Under the pieces are notes generated by a model, which saw only the letters and a list, made by a program, of their open reading frames with translations, did not search any database and was not told the origin of the DNA. The position numbers and the translations under genes are program-made. From Elusimicrobia bacterium GWA2_66_18 (lineage in GTDB: Bacteria > Elusimicrobiota > Elusimicrobia > UBA1565 > UBA9628): 64,000 nucleotides of DNA. The stretch is from contig MGTX01000024.1 in the NCBI GenBank assembly GCA_001799675.1, forward strand, positions 1 to 64,000. The letters run 5' to 3'. Below are positions 43,827 through 52,786 of the stretch, piece after piece; the first letter of the stretch is position 1; the number at the start of each line of letters is the position of its first letter.

Positions 43827-44696
43827 TCATGGTCGGCGCAATCGGGAGAGGATCTCGGCCGTCGAGTGGGACCGATTGAGGGTGTAGAAGTGGATGCCGG
43901 GAGCTCCTCCATCGAGGAGGGCGCGGCACTGGCGCACGGCCCAGTCCACGCCGAAGGCGACCACGGCCTGGGAATCGTGCTGGATGGCGCTGAGGCGCTC
44001 GTCCAACTCGGGCGGGATGCGGGCGCCGCAGAGACCGACGAAGCGCTTGAGTTGGGGGTATCCCGTGACCGGCATGATGCCGGGAACGATGGGGACCTTG
44101 ACGCCCGCCTCGCGCGCGCGGCGCACGAAAGCGAAGTAGTCGCGCGCGTCGAAGAAGAGCTGGGTGACGGCCCAGTCGCCGCCGGCCGCAACTTTCTCGG
44201 CGAAGCGGCGCAGATCCTCCTCTGGAGAGGGAGACTCGGGATGCTTCTCGGGATAGGCGGCCACTGCGGTGCGCAGTCCTCCGCGCTCACGCAGATGACG
44301 GACGAGGTCCACGGCATGCGCGAAATCGCGTTCTTCGACGGGGCGCAGGGCTGCGTCCTTGGGGGCGTCGCCGCGCAGGGCCACGATGTGGCGGATGCCG
44401 AGAGCCTCGAGGCGGAGCAGAATGGCGGAGATCTCGGCGCGGGTGTGGGCGATGCAGGTCAGGTGCGAGACCGTGGTCAGCCCTGTCTCCCGTTGGAGGC
44501 GGCCGGCGATTTCGATGGTCCGCTCACGCGCGGAGCCGCCCGCGCCGTAGGTGAGGGTCACATAGTCCGGGGAGAGGTCCTTGAGCTCGCGCACGAAGGC
44601 GACGAAGGCATCGAGGTCCTCGGGAGCCTTCGGCAGGAAGAACTCGAACGAGAACAGGGGCCGTTCGGTCGCGGCAAGGAGTTCCGGGATGTCGAT
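43827..44696 (-). CDS. metF: Methylenetetrahydrofolate reductase, start codon unusual
   Basis: 289 residues if read from ATC 44696. The family N-terminus (RPLFSFEFFLPKAPEDLDAF) is encoded in frame upstream of the first ATG/GTG/TTG, a GTG at 44594, which would delete it. Other motifs are intact: VTLTYGAGGS, HLTCIAHTRAE, LALRGD-like IVALRGDAPKD, and WAVTQLFFDARDYFAF, with PGIMPVTGYPQLKRF. The codon before ATC is a TGA stop, and TACAAT lies five bases before the ATC. So either the gene starts at a non-standard ATC or there is a frameshift near the start. It makes 5-methyl-THF for methionine synthesis. Confidence 0.85.
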   Translation of the reverse strand: MDIPELLAATERPLFSFEFFLPKAPEDLDAFVAFVRELKDLSPDYVTLTYGAGGSARERTIEIAGRLQRETGLTTVSHLTCIAHTRAEISAILLRLEALGIRHIVALRGDAPKDAALRPVEERDFAHAVDLVRHLRERGGLRTAVAAYPEKHPESPSPEEDLRRFAEKVAAGGDWAVTQLFFDARDYFAFVRRAREAGVKVPIVPGIMPVTGYPQLKRFVGLCGARIPPELDERLSAIQHDSQAVVAFGVDWAVRQCRALLDGGAPGIHFYTLNRSHSTAEILSRLRRP

Positions 44697-44701
44697 TCAG
44701 G

Positions 44702-44707
44702 ATTGTA
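44702..44707 (-). promoter_or_regulatory. -10 box of the metF-TRAP operon
   Basis: TACAAT on the minus strand, five bases before the in-frame ATC at 44696. It would drive metF and the genes down to 36365. Confidence 0.5.
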
Positions 44708-44726
44708 GCAAACACGGCCCGGTCTC

Positions 44727-47645
44727 TTAAGTGGACTTGCCGCCGGCGGCGCGTGCTTGGGCCTCTTCGATGAGCTTGCGGTACTCTTCGACGAGGGAGG
44801 GATCGGTGTTGACCTTGCTCGCGGTGCGCAAGTCGCCGGCGGCGTTGCCGAACTTCTGGAGGATCGCCCAGACCGAGGCGCGGTTTCGGTAGTAGCGGTC
44901 GGCCAGCGGATTGAGCGCGATGGCGCGGCTGAAGCTCTCGATCGCTTCTTCGTTTCGTCGGAGCGCGAAGTAGCCCAGCCCGAGATCGTTTAGGGCGTTG
45001 GGGTCGAGAGGGTCGTTTTTGACGGCGAGGGAGTAGTTTTCCAGCGCCTGGGCGTAGTCCTTCATGAAGTAGTGCGCGTTTCCGACTCGCAGTCGGGCAT
45101 CTGTGTCATGGGGCGCGATCTTGAGGGCTTTGCCGAGCTCGGCGAGCGCCGCCCGATGATTGCGGCGCATGGTCAGATTGATGGCCAGTTGGACCCGAGC
45201 GGCGGCGTCGTCCGGCGCGAGCTCGAGGGCGCGCACGAAATCCTGTTGTGCCGCATCCAGGGAGTTCTGGGCGTTGAGCGTCATCCCCCGTCCTGAGTAG
45301 GCGTCCGCCAGGGTCCCGTCCAGCTCCATCGCCTTGGTGTACTCTATGATCGCCTTGTCGAAATGCTCGACGTTATGAAGGGAATCGGCCCGGAGAATGA
45401 AGACGTAGGGGTCGCGCTGGTCCTGCTGCATCCTCGCGTCCAGGTCGACGATCGCCGAGAGGAAGTCGTCTCCCTCAGGATGACCGGGGAGGAATCCCGC
45501 GTAGGCGCTGCGCGCGTACGGATCAATGGCGACGGCTCGCAGATAGGCGCGGTGCGCCTCTTTATACTGACGCGACGCCGCGTGGGAGATCGCCTTGGCG
45601 ATGAGCCCCTCGGCCCGGCGGGTGCCGAACTGCCACGCGGTGTCCACGTCCTCGATGACGCGGGCGTGGTTGCGCAGGGCGAGCCACACCAGGGCCCGCT
45701 GGAAATAGGCCGGGCCGTGCTGGGAGTTCACGGCGATGGCCCGGTCGCACTCGACCAAAGCCTCCTTGGGGTCCTTCATGAGGCGGTGGACCTGGCAGAG
45801 GTCGGTCCAGGCGTTCTTCGAGCGGGGTTCGAGTTCCACGGCGCGCCGCAGGTCGGAGAGAGCGGCCTTGAACTGGCCGAGGGCGCCGTAGGCCTGCCCC
45901 CGCTGGGCGTAGGCCGCCGCGAACGAGTCGTCTAGGCGCAGGGCCTGGCTGAGGTCGCGTACGGCCTGCTCGTACGCGCGGGAGCGCAGGCGGATGGAGC
46001 CCAGGGTGAAGTAGGTCGAGGCGCTCTTCGCATCCTTCTCCAGGGCGGATTCGACGTCCTGCCGGGCGCCCACATGGTCGCCCATCAGTGACTTCGCCTC
46101 CGCGCGGCGCTCCAGCACGCGTGACGCCGGACCCTTGAGAGCCAGGGACTCGTCGAAGGACTCGACCGCCTGGAGGTAGGATCGCGCCTTCATGTACATC
46201 ATCCCCAGGTTGAAGTGGAAGCCCGCATCGTCGGGCTTGAGCTCCACGGCCTTGCGCAGGTCGAGCAGGGCCTTCTCGGTCTCGTTGAGGAAGTTGGCGC
46301 GCAGGGCGCCGCGCCCGTTGTAGGCCGCCGCGTGCTCGGGCGCCACGTCTATGGCGAGGTTGAAGTCCTCCAGCGCCAGTTGGGGCTTCTCCTGATGGGA
46401 GAAGAATCCGGCGCGCGCGACTAGGATATCGGGGTCCTTCGGCGCGCGTCGCACCGCGCGCGTCAGGTCCTCCTGCGCGGCCTTGATCATGCCGAGCCGG
46501 GCCTCGAGAGTGCCGCGCGCGGCGAGGATCGGGGCGGATTCGGGCTCGAGCTTGACGGCCTCGTCGAGGTCGGCCAGGGCCTTTTTCGGCTCCTTGGCGC
46601 CTTCGAGGGCCATGGCGCGGCGTGTCAGCGCGGGGACCGCTCGGCCCAAGGCCCGCGCCTTCGAGTAGGCGTCGATGGCGTCGTCCCAGAGCTGGAGAGA
46701 GAGGTAGCGGTCGCCGATGGACAGGGCCGCGTCCGGCGCGAGTTTGGGCGCCGTCATGGCGTTGTGAAAATCCGCGAGCGCCGGTTCGCGGCGTCCGGCG
46801 CGCCAATGCATCTCGCCGCGGTTGTAGTAAGGGGCGTAGCTATTGGCGTCGGCGCGGACCGCCTCCTTGAACTCATTGAGAGCCGAGCCCTCGTCGCCCT
46901 GGCGCAGACGGATCGCGGCCCGGCCCAGGTAGGCGAAGGAGTAATCCGGGTCCAGGGCCACGGCACGGTCGTAGGCCTTCAGCGCGCGGGCGTAGTCTCC
47001 CTGGCGCGCGAGAGCGGCGCCGAGCAGGCCGTAGGCGATGGGAAAGGACTTGTTGACGCGCAGGGCCGCCGCGAGGTCCGCGACGGCCTTGGCGTCTTCG
47101 CCCAGTTCGTAGTGGTCGCGGGCGCGGGTGTAGAGCCAGAGCGCTACCTTGGGGTCGGTCCGGAGGGCTTCGTCGATGGCATCCTTCGCCTTGGCTCGGT
47201 CTCTGGTCGCTCGCCAAGCGCGGGCGCGCGCGGCGAGGGCCTCTCCGGATCTCTTGGAGACTTGGACGGCGGCGTCAAGCGCCGTCTGGGCCTTCGCGGT
47301 CTGACTGAGGAGGATGTGGGCTCCGCCGACGGCGATGAGCTCCTCGGCGCCGAGAGAGCCCTCTGCGATCAGGGAGAGCGTGCGTTCGGCGTCCTGTTTT
47401 TGGCGGGCAGGGTCGCCGAAGACGTGCCAGAGCCGTGCGCGCAGTTCGTAGGCGGGGCCTAGGCGATCATCAGCGGCGACCGCGTCGTTGGCAGCGCGCA
47501 GCGACTCCTTGAACTCTCCCCTCAAATAGAGAGCGCGCGCTTGGTCCAGTTGATGCCGCGCCCCCGCGCGGTCCGAGGCGTGGACGGGGGCGGGGACGGC
47601 GAGCGCAGCCGCGGCGAAGGCGGCGAGCAAGTCTTTGGGCATCAT
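44727..47645 (-). CDS. Very long TPR-repeat protein, exported
   Basis: About 972 residues from ATG 47645 (ATG 47642 and GTG 47651 are alternatives). A signal peptide (LLAAFAAAALAVPAPVHA) leads into more than 20 tetratricopeptide repeats, for example ALKAYDRAVALDPDYSFAY and AIESFSRAIALNPLADRYY. No other domain is seen. Such scaffolds bind partner proteins. It is likely periplasmic. It has no obvious operon partner; the downstream gap to metF is 30 bases. Confidence 0.75.
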   Translation of the reverse strand: MMPKDLLAAFAAAALAVPAPVHASDRAGARHQLDQARALYLRGEFKESLRAANDAVAADDRLGPAYELRARLWHVFGDPARQKQDAERTLSLIAEGSLGAEELIAVGGAHILLSQTAKAQTALDAAVQVSKRSGEALAARARAWRATRDRAKAKDAIDEALRTDPKVALWLYTRARDHYELGEDAKAVADLAAALRVNKSFPIAYGLLGAALARQGDYARALKAYDRAVALDPDYSFAYLGRAAIRLRQGDEGSALNEFKEAVRADANSYAPYYNRGEMHWRAGRREPALADFHNAMTAPKLAPDAALSIGDRYLSLQLWDDAIDAYSKARALGRAVPALTRRAMALEGAKEPKKALADLDEAVKLEPESAPILAARGTLEARLGMIKAAQEDLTRAVRRAPKDPDILVARAGFFSHQEKPQLALEDFNLAIDVAPEHAAAYNGRGALRANFLNETEKALLDLRKAVELKPDDAGFHFNLGMMYMKARSYLQAVESFDESLALKGPASRVLERRAEAKSLMGDHVGARQDVESALEKDAKSASTYFTLGSIRLRSRAYEQAVRDLSQALRLDDSFAAAYAQRGQAYGALGQFKAALSDLRRAVELEPRSKNAWTDLCQVHRLMKDPKEALVECDRAIAVNSQHGPAYFQRALVWLALRNHARVIEDVDTAWQFGTRRAEGLIAKAISHAASRQYKEAHRAYLRAVAIDPYARSAYAGFLPGHPEGDDFLSAIVDLDARMQQDQRDPYVFILRADSLHNVEHFDKAIIEYTKAMELDGTLADAYSGRGMTLNAQNSLDAAQQDFVRALELAPDDAAARVQLAINLTMRRNHRAALAELGKALKIAPHDTDARLRVGNAHYFMKDYAQALENYSLAVKNDPLDPNALNDLGLGYFALRRNEEAIESFSRAIALNPLADRYYRNRASVWAILQKFGNAAGDLRTASKVNTDPSLVEEYRKLIEEAQARAAGGKST

Positions 47646-47680
47646 GAGCACACAGAGTGTGGCTTTGTGGTGTTACAAAA

Positions 47681-48916
47681 TCAAGACAGGACGCGGTCGC
47701 GAAGCGCCAGCACGACCGATCTCAGCCAGGGGGCGAACGCCCAGGCTGCCGCGCATAGTGTTGCCCAGCCCCCGGCCGCGGCGGCAAAGGCGCATCGGTG
47801 CAGGCGGGTGTATAGGCGCTCAAGACCCGCGACGGCCAGCAAGACGAGGACGCCCGCGTAGGTCTGCCGGTGGCGCGGGATCATGACCCCGGCCAGCATG
47901 TAGACCGCCGTCAGGTAGGCGAGCGTCAGGGTCAGGAGGCGCCGACGCCCGTCCTCCCGCGTCGCCCAGAGCCCGAGCAGGACGAAGGGCGCGAGGAAGA
48001 GGAAGGTTGGGTCCAGCGCCGGATCGAAGGGATAGTAGAGCACGGCGAGGTTGACGCTCAGGGCCTTGACGATGTTGCCTGCCTGTCCATCCATCAGGAA
48101 GTAGCGCCGCACCCGCGTGGAATAAAAGTCTTGGCGCACGGTTTCGGGGGCGAACTCGGGGGCGCGCTCCCATCGCGGCCCCGAGAGCCTTTCTTCGACG
48201 GTGCGCGGCACGCCCCAGCCGTACAGGTTGAAGGATCCGGCGGTGGTCGTGGTCACGCTCCGTCCGAGGACGAGGGTGTTGCGCGCGCCCCACGCGAGGG
48301 CGACGATCAGAGGCGCGGCGAGCATGGCCGCAGCACGGCGCGTCTTGGAGCGCCAACCGGCGTGCAGGGCGGCGAGCACGGCCCAGGGCCCCAACTCGGG
48401 ACGCAGAAGGTAGGCCGCGGCCGCGGCGAGGCCCGCCAGGGCCGCGCGGCGGGTCTTGAGCGCTCGGTCGTCGACGAGAAGCCACAGGGTCAGAGTGAGG
48501 AAGAAGGCGGCGGGACCCTCGGTCAGAAGGCGCGCGCAGGGCCGGACGAGATCCACGCTGAAGGCGGCGAGGAGCCCCGCTGCCAGCGGCCACGGCGGCG
48601 ACGACCAGCGCGCGGCCAGCGCGGCCAGCAGCACGCAGGTCAGCGCGCCGAGCAGACACTGCCCGAACTGGGTCGCCAGAGGCGACCGGCCTATGGTCGC
48701 GTACTGGGCCGCCAGGGCCAGAGGATAGCCCGGCATGCGCCAGGCTCGGTCGCCGGAGGCGTTGACGTATTCGCCCTTCTCAACGAGGCCGACGGCGTAT
48801 TGATGGTAGTCCTCGGCGTCGAGGACGCGCTCTCTCTCCCCCCGGCCCTCCAGGGCGACGTAGGCGAGGCGGACTCCCAACGCGACCGCGAAGACTGCGA
48901 GGAGGGTTCTCTTCAC
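47681..48916 (-). CDS. GT-C membrane glycosyltransferase (PMT/ArnT-like)
   Basis: 411 residues with ten or so hydrophobic segments. The first outer loop has DAEDYHQYAVGLVEKGEY followed by WRMPGYPLALA, the Asp/Glu plus R-x-P-GYP pattern of family 39/83-like enzymes that use polyprenyl-phosphate sugars. It would glycosylate lipid or protein on the periplasmic side. Acceptor and donor are unknown. It follows the aldo/keto reductase gene by 7 bases. Confidence 0.72.
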   Translation of the reverse strand: MKRTLLAVFAVALGVRLAYVALEGRGERERVLDAEDYHQYAVGLVEKGEYVNASGDRAWRMPGYPLALAAQYATIGRSPLATQFGQCLLGALTCVLLAALAARWSSPPWPLAAGLLAAFSVDLVRPCARLLTEGPAAFFLTLTLWLLVDDRALKTRRAALAGLAAAAAYLLRPELGPWAVLAALHAGWRSKTRRAAAMLAAPLIVALAWGARNTLVLGRSVTTTTAGSFNLYGWGVPRTVEERLSGPRWERAPEFAPETVRQDFYSTRVRRYFLMDGQAGNIVKALSVNLAVLYYPFDPALDPTFLFLAPFVLLGLWATREDGRRRLLTLTLAYLTAVYMLAGVMIPRHRQTYAGVLVLLAVAGLERLYTRLHRCAFAAAAGGWATLCAAAWAFAPWLRSVVLALRDRVLS

Positions 48917-48923
48917 TCGCGGC

Positions 48924-49931
48924 CTAGAGGTAGAAGTCCCGGACCCAACGATGCTTGGCGATCTCAGCCAGCTCGCGGGCGTCGAAGTAGAGCCCGTCGG
49001 CCGCGCGGACGTTGGAGTTCACATGCGTGACGCGGCGCATGCCCGGGATGACGGTGGTGACCGCGTCGAAGCTAAGGCAGTATTTGAGCGCCGCGGTGGC
49101 CAGCGTCTCGGCCTTGGGGCCGACGACCGTCTGGGTCAACTCCTGGGAGTGGCGGCACGTCTCCGCCAGGCGGTCGCCGCCGAAGTAGTGCGAGCGGAAG
49201 TCCTCGGGCTCGAAACGCGTCTCCCGCGTGAGGGTTCCGGTGAGCCCCCCTTCGTCGAAAGGGCACCGCACGACCACGCCCACGCCCTTCTCGCGGCACA
49301 GGGGCAGGAGGCGGTCGGCGGCGCGCTGGTCGAACATGTTGAAGAGGACCTGGACCGCGTCGACGACGCCGGTCTTGACCAACTCGAGAGCGGAGCCGGG
49401 GTCGTCATTGTTGAGGGACGCGCCCCAGTAACGGACCTTGCCCTCCTTCTTCAGCGCGGCCAGGGTCTCCGCCAGCTCCGGCCAGAGAGGATCCTTAAGC
49501 CACTGGTCGTGCCAGACGTGGAACTGGACGATGGGCAGGGACTGCTCGGAGAGGTTGCGCAGGGAACGCTCAATGCAGAGACGGACCCAGTCGGGAGGAA
49601 AGACCAACGCCAAACGCGCGCGGGGGTGGCCCGGCCACTCCATGTTCTTGGGCGGGACCTTGGTCGAGACCGTGGCGCGCCTCCCGATCTCCTTGAAGAG
49701 GCGAGCGATGAGGCGCTCGGAGTGGCCGTGGCCGTACGCGTAGGCGGTGTCGAAGTAGTCCACACCGGCGTCGAAGGCGGCGTGGAGCGCCTTCATCGAC
49801 TCATGGTCGTCCGTGCGTCCCCACATGGATTTGCCGATACCCCAGCCGCCGAAGCCGATCTCTGAGACGGGAATCCCCGTGCGGCCCAGAGGGCGGTGCG
49901 GCAGTTTGAGGGCGGCGTCGCTGGCGCTCAT
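48924..49931 (-). CDS. Aldo/keto reductase
   Basis: 335 residues. Motifs: IPVSEIGFGGWGIGKSMWG, the catalytic FDTAYAYGHGHSERLI, the Lys in TKVPPKN, the His in IVQFHVWHDQW, and a cofactor end LSFDAVTTVIPGMRRVTHV. NADPH-dependent reduction of carbonyls. The TATAAT box lies six bases before the ATG. Transcribed with the glycosyltransferase gene. Confidence 0.9.
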   Translation of the reverse strand: MSASDAALKLPHRPLGRTGIPVSEIGFGGWGIGKSMWGRTDDHESMKALHAAFDAGVDYFDTAYAYGHGHSERLIARLFKEIGRRATVSTKVPPKNMEWPGHPRARLALVFPPDWVRLCIERSLRNLSEQSLPIVQFHVWHDQWLKDPLWPELAETLAALKKEGKVRYWGASLNNDDPGSALELVKTGVVDAVQVLFNMFDQRAADRLLPLCREKGVGVVVRCPFDEGGLTGTLTRETRFEPEDFRSHYFGGDRLAETCRHSQELTQTVVGPKAETLATAALKYCLSFDAVTTVIPGMRRVTHVNSNVRAADGLYFDARELAEIAKHRWVRDFYL

Positions 49932-49937
49932 GGTGCT

Positions 49938-49943
49938 ATTATA
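49938..49943 (-). promoter_or_regulatory. -10 box of the aldo/keto reductase gene (leaderless start)
   Basis: Perfect TATAAT on the minus strand, then AGCACC, then ATG 49931. It leaves no space for a ribosome-binding site. Confidence 0.65.
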
Positions 49944-49955
49944 GAAAAAGAGGCG

Positions 49956-50243
49956 TTACCGGGCCACCATGACGCGCAGGCCGACGGCGCCGATGACGTC
50001 GGCTACGGTCTCGCAGCGTTCCTTCGGCCCGTCGTAGACCACGGCGGAGCCGCGGGTGTGCACCTCATGGGATATCCGGCGGGCGTGCGACAGGCTGCAC
50101 CGCGTGGCCTTCATCACGACCCTCTCCACTTCGTCGAAGCTGTGGCAGTCGCAGTTGAAGAGGATGGTCTTCCAGGGGTCATCGGCGAACCCGTCGTCCG
50201 CTTCCGTGCGCTCCTCGCGCTCGACGCTTAAAGCCCGACCCAT
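49956..50243 (-). CDS. clpS: ClpS-like ATP-dependent protease adaptor
   Basis: 95 residues from ATG 50243. After an acidic N-terminal tail, DPWKTILFNCDCHSFDEVERVV matches the ClpS core (motifs PWKTILFN and HSFDEVERVVMKATRCS), followed by ARRISHEVHTRGSAVVYDG. ClpS hands proteins with destabilising N-termini to ClpAP. In place of the usual NDDVTP, which binds the substrate N-terminus, it has NCDCHS, so binding may differ. No clpA is adjacent. Confidence 0.8.
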   Translation of the reverse strand: MGRALSVEREERTEADDGFADDPWKTILFNCDCHSFDEVERVVMKATRCSLSHARRISHEVHTRGSAVVYDGPKERCETVADVIGAVGLRVMVAR

Positions 50244-50557
50244 TGAAGAATCTTCCACTTCTCGTGGGCCGAGATGGCTTCCCCCTGGCGAAGCAGGCGG
50301 AAGCGGCGGCGCAGGGCGCGGGCGTCCCCCCGGAGTGCGGCGCGTTCGTTGTCGAGCAGGCCCACCCGCTCTTGGCGGACCATGAAGTCGACGAAGGCCA
50401 GGGCGTCGGCCACCTCGGCGGCGTTCCCCTCGGGTCTGCACTGTTGGGCGTGAGCCAGGAAGAGAGCCCGGTAGCGGGTGCCCAGCAGGCGCACGGACTG
50501 GGGCAGGAACTGGGCCGTCTTCCACATGCGTTCGACGGGCTCGGGGGTGGTCTGCAT
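50228..50557 (-). CDS. Conserved-looking small protein upstream of clpS
   Basis: 109 residues, mostly helical and charged (TPEPVERMWKTAQFLPQSVR, then LAHAQQCRPEGNAAEVADAL). No recognised domain. It overlaps clpS by 16 bases, so the two are likely translated together. TACACT lies eight bases before the ATG, as at the Rep gene. Function unknown. Confidence 0.5.
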   Translation of the reverse strand: MQTTPEPVERMWKTAQFLPQSVRLLGTRYRALFLAHAQQCRPEGNAAEVADALAFVDFMVRQERVGLLDNERAALRGDARALRRRFRLLRQGEAISAHEKWKILQWVGL

Positions 50558-50565
50558 CGCGGGGC

Positions 50566-50571
50566 AGTGTA
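50566..50571 (-). promoter_or_regulatory. -10 box of the small protein-clpS operon
   Basis: TACACT on the minus strand, eight bases before ATG 50557. Confidence 0.4.
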
Positions 50572-50799
50572 GCAGGTCGCAGGAGCCTCGTCAATGCTGA
50601 GCGTTCTGCAATAGAGATGGCCCTGTGGATAAGTGGATAAGTCGGGGGATAGTAACACGTTCGCAACATGGTGCCTGGCATTTATAGAATGAATTACGAC
50701 ATGCGGACAATTAATGATGTTCGGCACTCAGCATGGCCAAAAGGCCCACGATCTAATAGGCCTTTAGTCCCTTTGACCCCTGTGCCCATGCGTTAAGGC

Positions 50800-50805
50800 T
50801 ATAAT
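50800..50805 (+). promoter_or_regulatory. -10 box of the DinG-like gene (leaderless GTG start)
   Basis: TATAAT, six bases, then GTG 50812. TTGACC at 50773-50778 is 21 bases upstream, too far for a normal -35. Confidence 0.6.
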
Positions 50806-50811
50806 CTCGGC

Positions 50812-52719
50812 GTGAATCTCGACGAGGTCTTCGGCGCCGAAGGCGTGCTCTCCCGCGTGCTGAAGGGCTGGGAGCCGCGCCGGCAGCAGGAGACGATGGC
50901 TGCAGCCGTGGCGCGCGCCCTCGATCGAGAGGAAAGCCTAGTCGTGGAGGCGGGCACGGGAGTGGGCAAGTCTCTGGCCTATCTTCTCCCCGCAGCGCTC
51001 TGGGCCGCGCGCAACGCCAAACGCGTGCTGGTCTCGACGCACACCCGCGCTCTCCAAGAGCAACTCATCAACGGCGATCTTCCGGTCGTATCGAAGGTCC
51101 TTTCCGAGTTGGGTATTCCCTTCCGCTGCGCCATGCTCATGGGCTCGGACAACTATCTCTGCGTTCAGCGCCTCTCCCGCTTGCGCGCCCAGCCCGCCCT
51201 GTTGCCAGGAACCCAGGACGAGGTTCTTGCGCGCCTCGACGAGTGGGCCAGGGGCGCGCAGACGGGCCACCGCTCGTCACTCCCTGTTGACGTCTCCCAG
51301 AACCTATGGGAGAAGCTGGCCCGCGACACGGACATCTGCCTCGGCCCCTCGGGCCCGTACTGGGAGAGCTGCCTGTGGCGGCGCGACCGTGAGCGCTGCG
51401 ACAAGGCGCAAATCATCGTCATCAACCATGCGCTTCTCCTTTCCGGCGCGCGCTTGCCCCCTTATGACGCGGTCATCCTAGACGAGGCGCACAACTTGGA
51501 GGACGCGGCGGTCGCGCGCTTCGGCTGCACGGTCCCGCTCAGCCGCATCGTGGCTCTGGCCGAGGATGCGCGCATGACGGCGCGCCTGTGCGCAGAGGAG
51601 TCTTTGGAGGCCGCCGCGGACGCCGCCTCGAGCGCCGGGGCGCGCTTCCTCGAGGAGATGTGCCGCTCCGCAGGGATCTCGGGCCCCGACGAGGATTCGA
51701 GCGGGCGCCTGCTCGAGTCGTCGCCCGCCGCAGCACCGCTCCAGCTCCTGGGTCTCGAAGAGGCCCTGGCCCGTGCTGCGGCGGCGCAGGAGGGGCGCCC
51801 CGCCGAGGCGGACCTGCGCTGCCTCCACTCACGCGCCTCGCAACTCGGCCGCGACCTGCTTGAGATACTCCAGCCCGCGCCCGCCACGGCGCGCTGGGCC
51901 GCCTGGTCGCGCAGCGGCCCGGAGCTTCGCGCCGCGCCCCTCGACGTCGGGCGGCGGCTGGCCGAGAATCTCTTCTCCAAAGGCGTGCCGACCGTTCTGA
52001 CCTCGGCGACGTTGGCCTCGGGCGATGGGCTGGCGGGCTTCAAGGCGCGAGTGGGCCTGCCCGAGACGCGGGAACTCCTCCTCGACTCGCCCTACGATTA
52101 CCGTTCCCAGGCCGCGCTCTGGTGCGTGCCCGACCTGCCCGTGCCTGCGGAGGAGGCCGCGCACGCCCAGGCCGTGGCCGTGCACTGCGCGCAGATCGTC
52201 TCCCGGGTGCCGGGAGGGATATTCATCCTCTTCTCCAGCTGGAAGACGCTCAAAAGAGTCCATTGCGTACTGCGCAAGAAGATCAAGCATCGCCCCGTCT
52301 GGGCGCAGGGGTCGTCGGGGCACGAAGCGCTCCTCGAGCAGTTCGCCGAGGCGGGTGACGCGGTCCTTCTGGGCGTCGACACCTTCTGGCAGGGCGTGGA
52401 CGTCCCGGGGTCGGCGCTGTCCTGCGTGATCCTCACGAAGCTCCCGTTTGCCAACGTGGGCTCGCCTCTCGAGGAGGCCCGCCGTCGTTGGCTCGAGGAG
52501 AACGGCAAGGAATATTTCGTGGACTGGTCCCTGCCCAAGGCGGTGATGAAGTTCCGGCAGGGCTTCGGGCGTCTGATCCGCGCGTCTACCGACCGCGGCG
52601 CGGTCGTCTGCCTGGATTCGCGCATCCTCAAGAAGGGGTACGGGAAAGTGTTCTTGGAGTCCCTGCCCTCCTGCAAGCGCCTCGAGAGCCTCGACCAACT
52701 CGCGGCTTTCTTCCGTTGA
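50812..52719 (+). CDS. DinG/XPD-like ATP-dependent DNA helicase
   Basis: 635 residues. Walker A is VVEAGTGVGKSLAYLLPA and motif II is ILDEAHNLEDA. Four Cys between them (in DNYLCVQRL, DICLGPSGPYWESCLW and RERCDKAQ) fit the 4Fe-4S cluster of the XPD/DinG group. Late motifs: VLTSATLASGDGL, WQGVDVPGSALSCVIL and FRQGFGRLIRASTDRG. Probably a 5'-3' helicase in repair. Starts with a leaderless GTG and ends at a strong terminator. Confidence 0.9.
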   Translation: MNLDEVFGAEGVLSRVLKGWEPRRQQETMAAAVARALDREESLVVEAGTGVGKSLAYLLPAALWAARNAKRVLVSTHTRALQEQLINGDLPVVSKVLSELGIPFRCAMLMGSDNYLCVQRLSRLRAQPALLPGTQDEVLARLDEWARGAQTGHRSSLPVDVSQNLWEKLARDTDICLGPSGPYWESCLWRRDRERCDKAQIIVINHALLLSGARLPPYDAVILDEAHNLEDAAVARFGCTVPLSRIVALAEDARMTARLCAEESLEAAADAASSAGARFLEEMCRSAGISGPDEDSSGRLLESSPAAAPLQLLGLEEALARAAAAQEGRPAEADLRCLHSRASQLGRDLLEILQPAPATARWAAWSRSGPELRAAPLDVGRRLAENLFSKGVPTVLTSATLASGDGLAGFKARVGLPETRELLLDSPYDYRSQAALWCVPDLPVPAEEAAHAQAVAVHCAQIVSRVPGGIFILFSSWKTLKRVHCVLRKKIKHRPVWAQGSSGHEALLEQFAEAGDAVLLGVDTFWQGVDVPGSALSCVILTKLPFANVGSPLEEARRRWLEENGKEYFVDWSLPKAVMKFRQGFGRLIRASTDRGAVVCLDSRILKKGYGKVFLESLPSCKRLESLDQLAAFFR

Positions 52720-52736
52720 TCAAGGGCCGCGCGCCG

Positions 52737-52779
52737 AAAAAAGACGGCCGGTCCTCGCTCGGGGACCGGCCGTCTTTTC
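52737..52779 (+). terminator. Bidirectional intrinsic terminator between dinG and tRNA-Ser
   Basis: Arms 52741-52754 and 52763-52776 pair perfectly over 14 bases (AAGACGGCCGGTCC) around an 8-base loop. The A-rich left flank and the TTTT right flank make it work for dinG and for the oppositely transcribed tRNA. Confidence 0.88.
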
Positions 52780-52786
52780 TCAGAAT

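Larger units (their letters stand above)
50558..50811. other. Divergent intergenic region before dinG
   Basis: No gene is seen in these 254 bases. They are more AT-rich than the surrounding genes and contain a near-direct repeat (GTGGATAAGTGGATAAG at about 50634) as well as the two outward-facing -10 boxes. Nothing else is recognised. Confidence 0.4.

Noticed and set aside
43817-44317. Extension of the Omp85 gene into metF
   Set aside because: A signal peptide begins at ATG 43816, and the extension is the wrong frame of metF.
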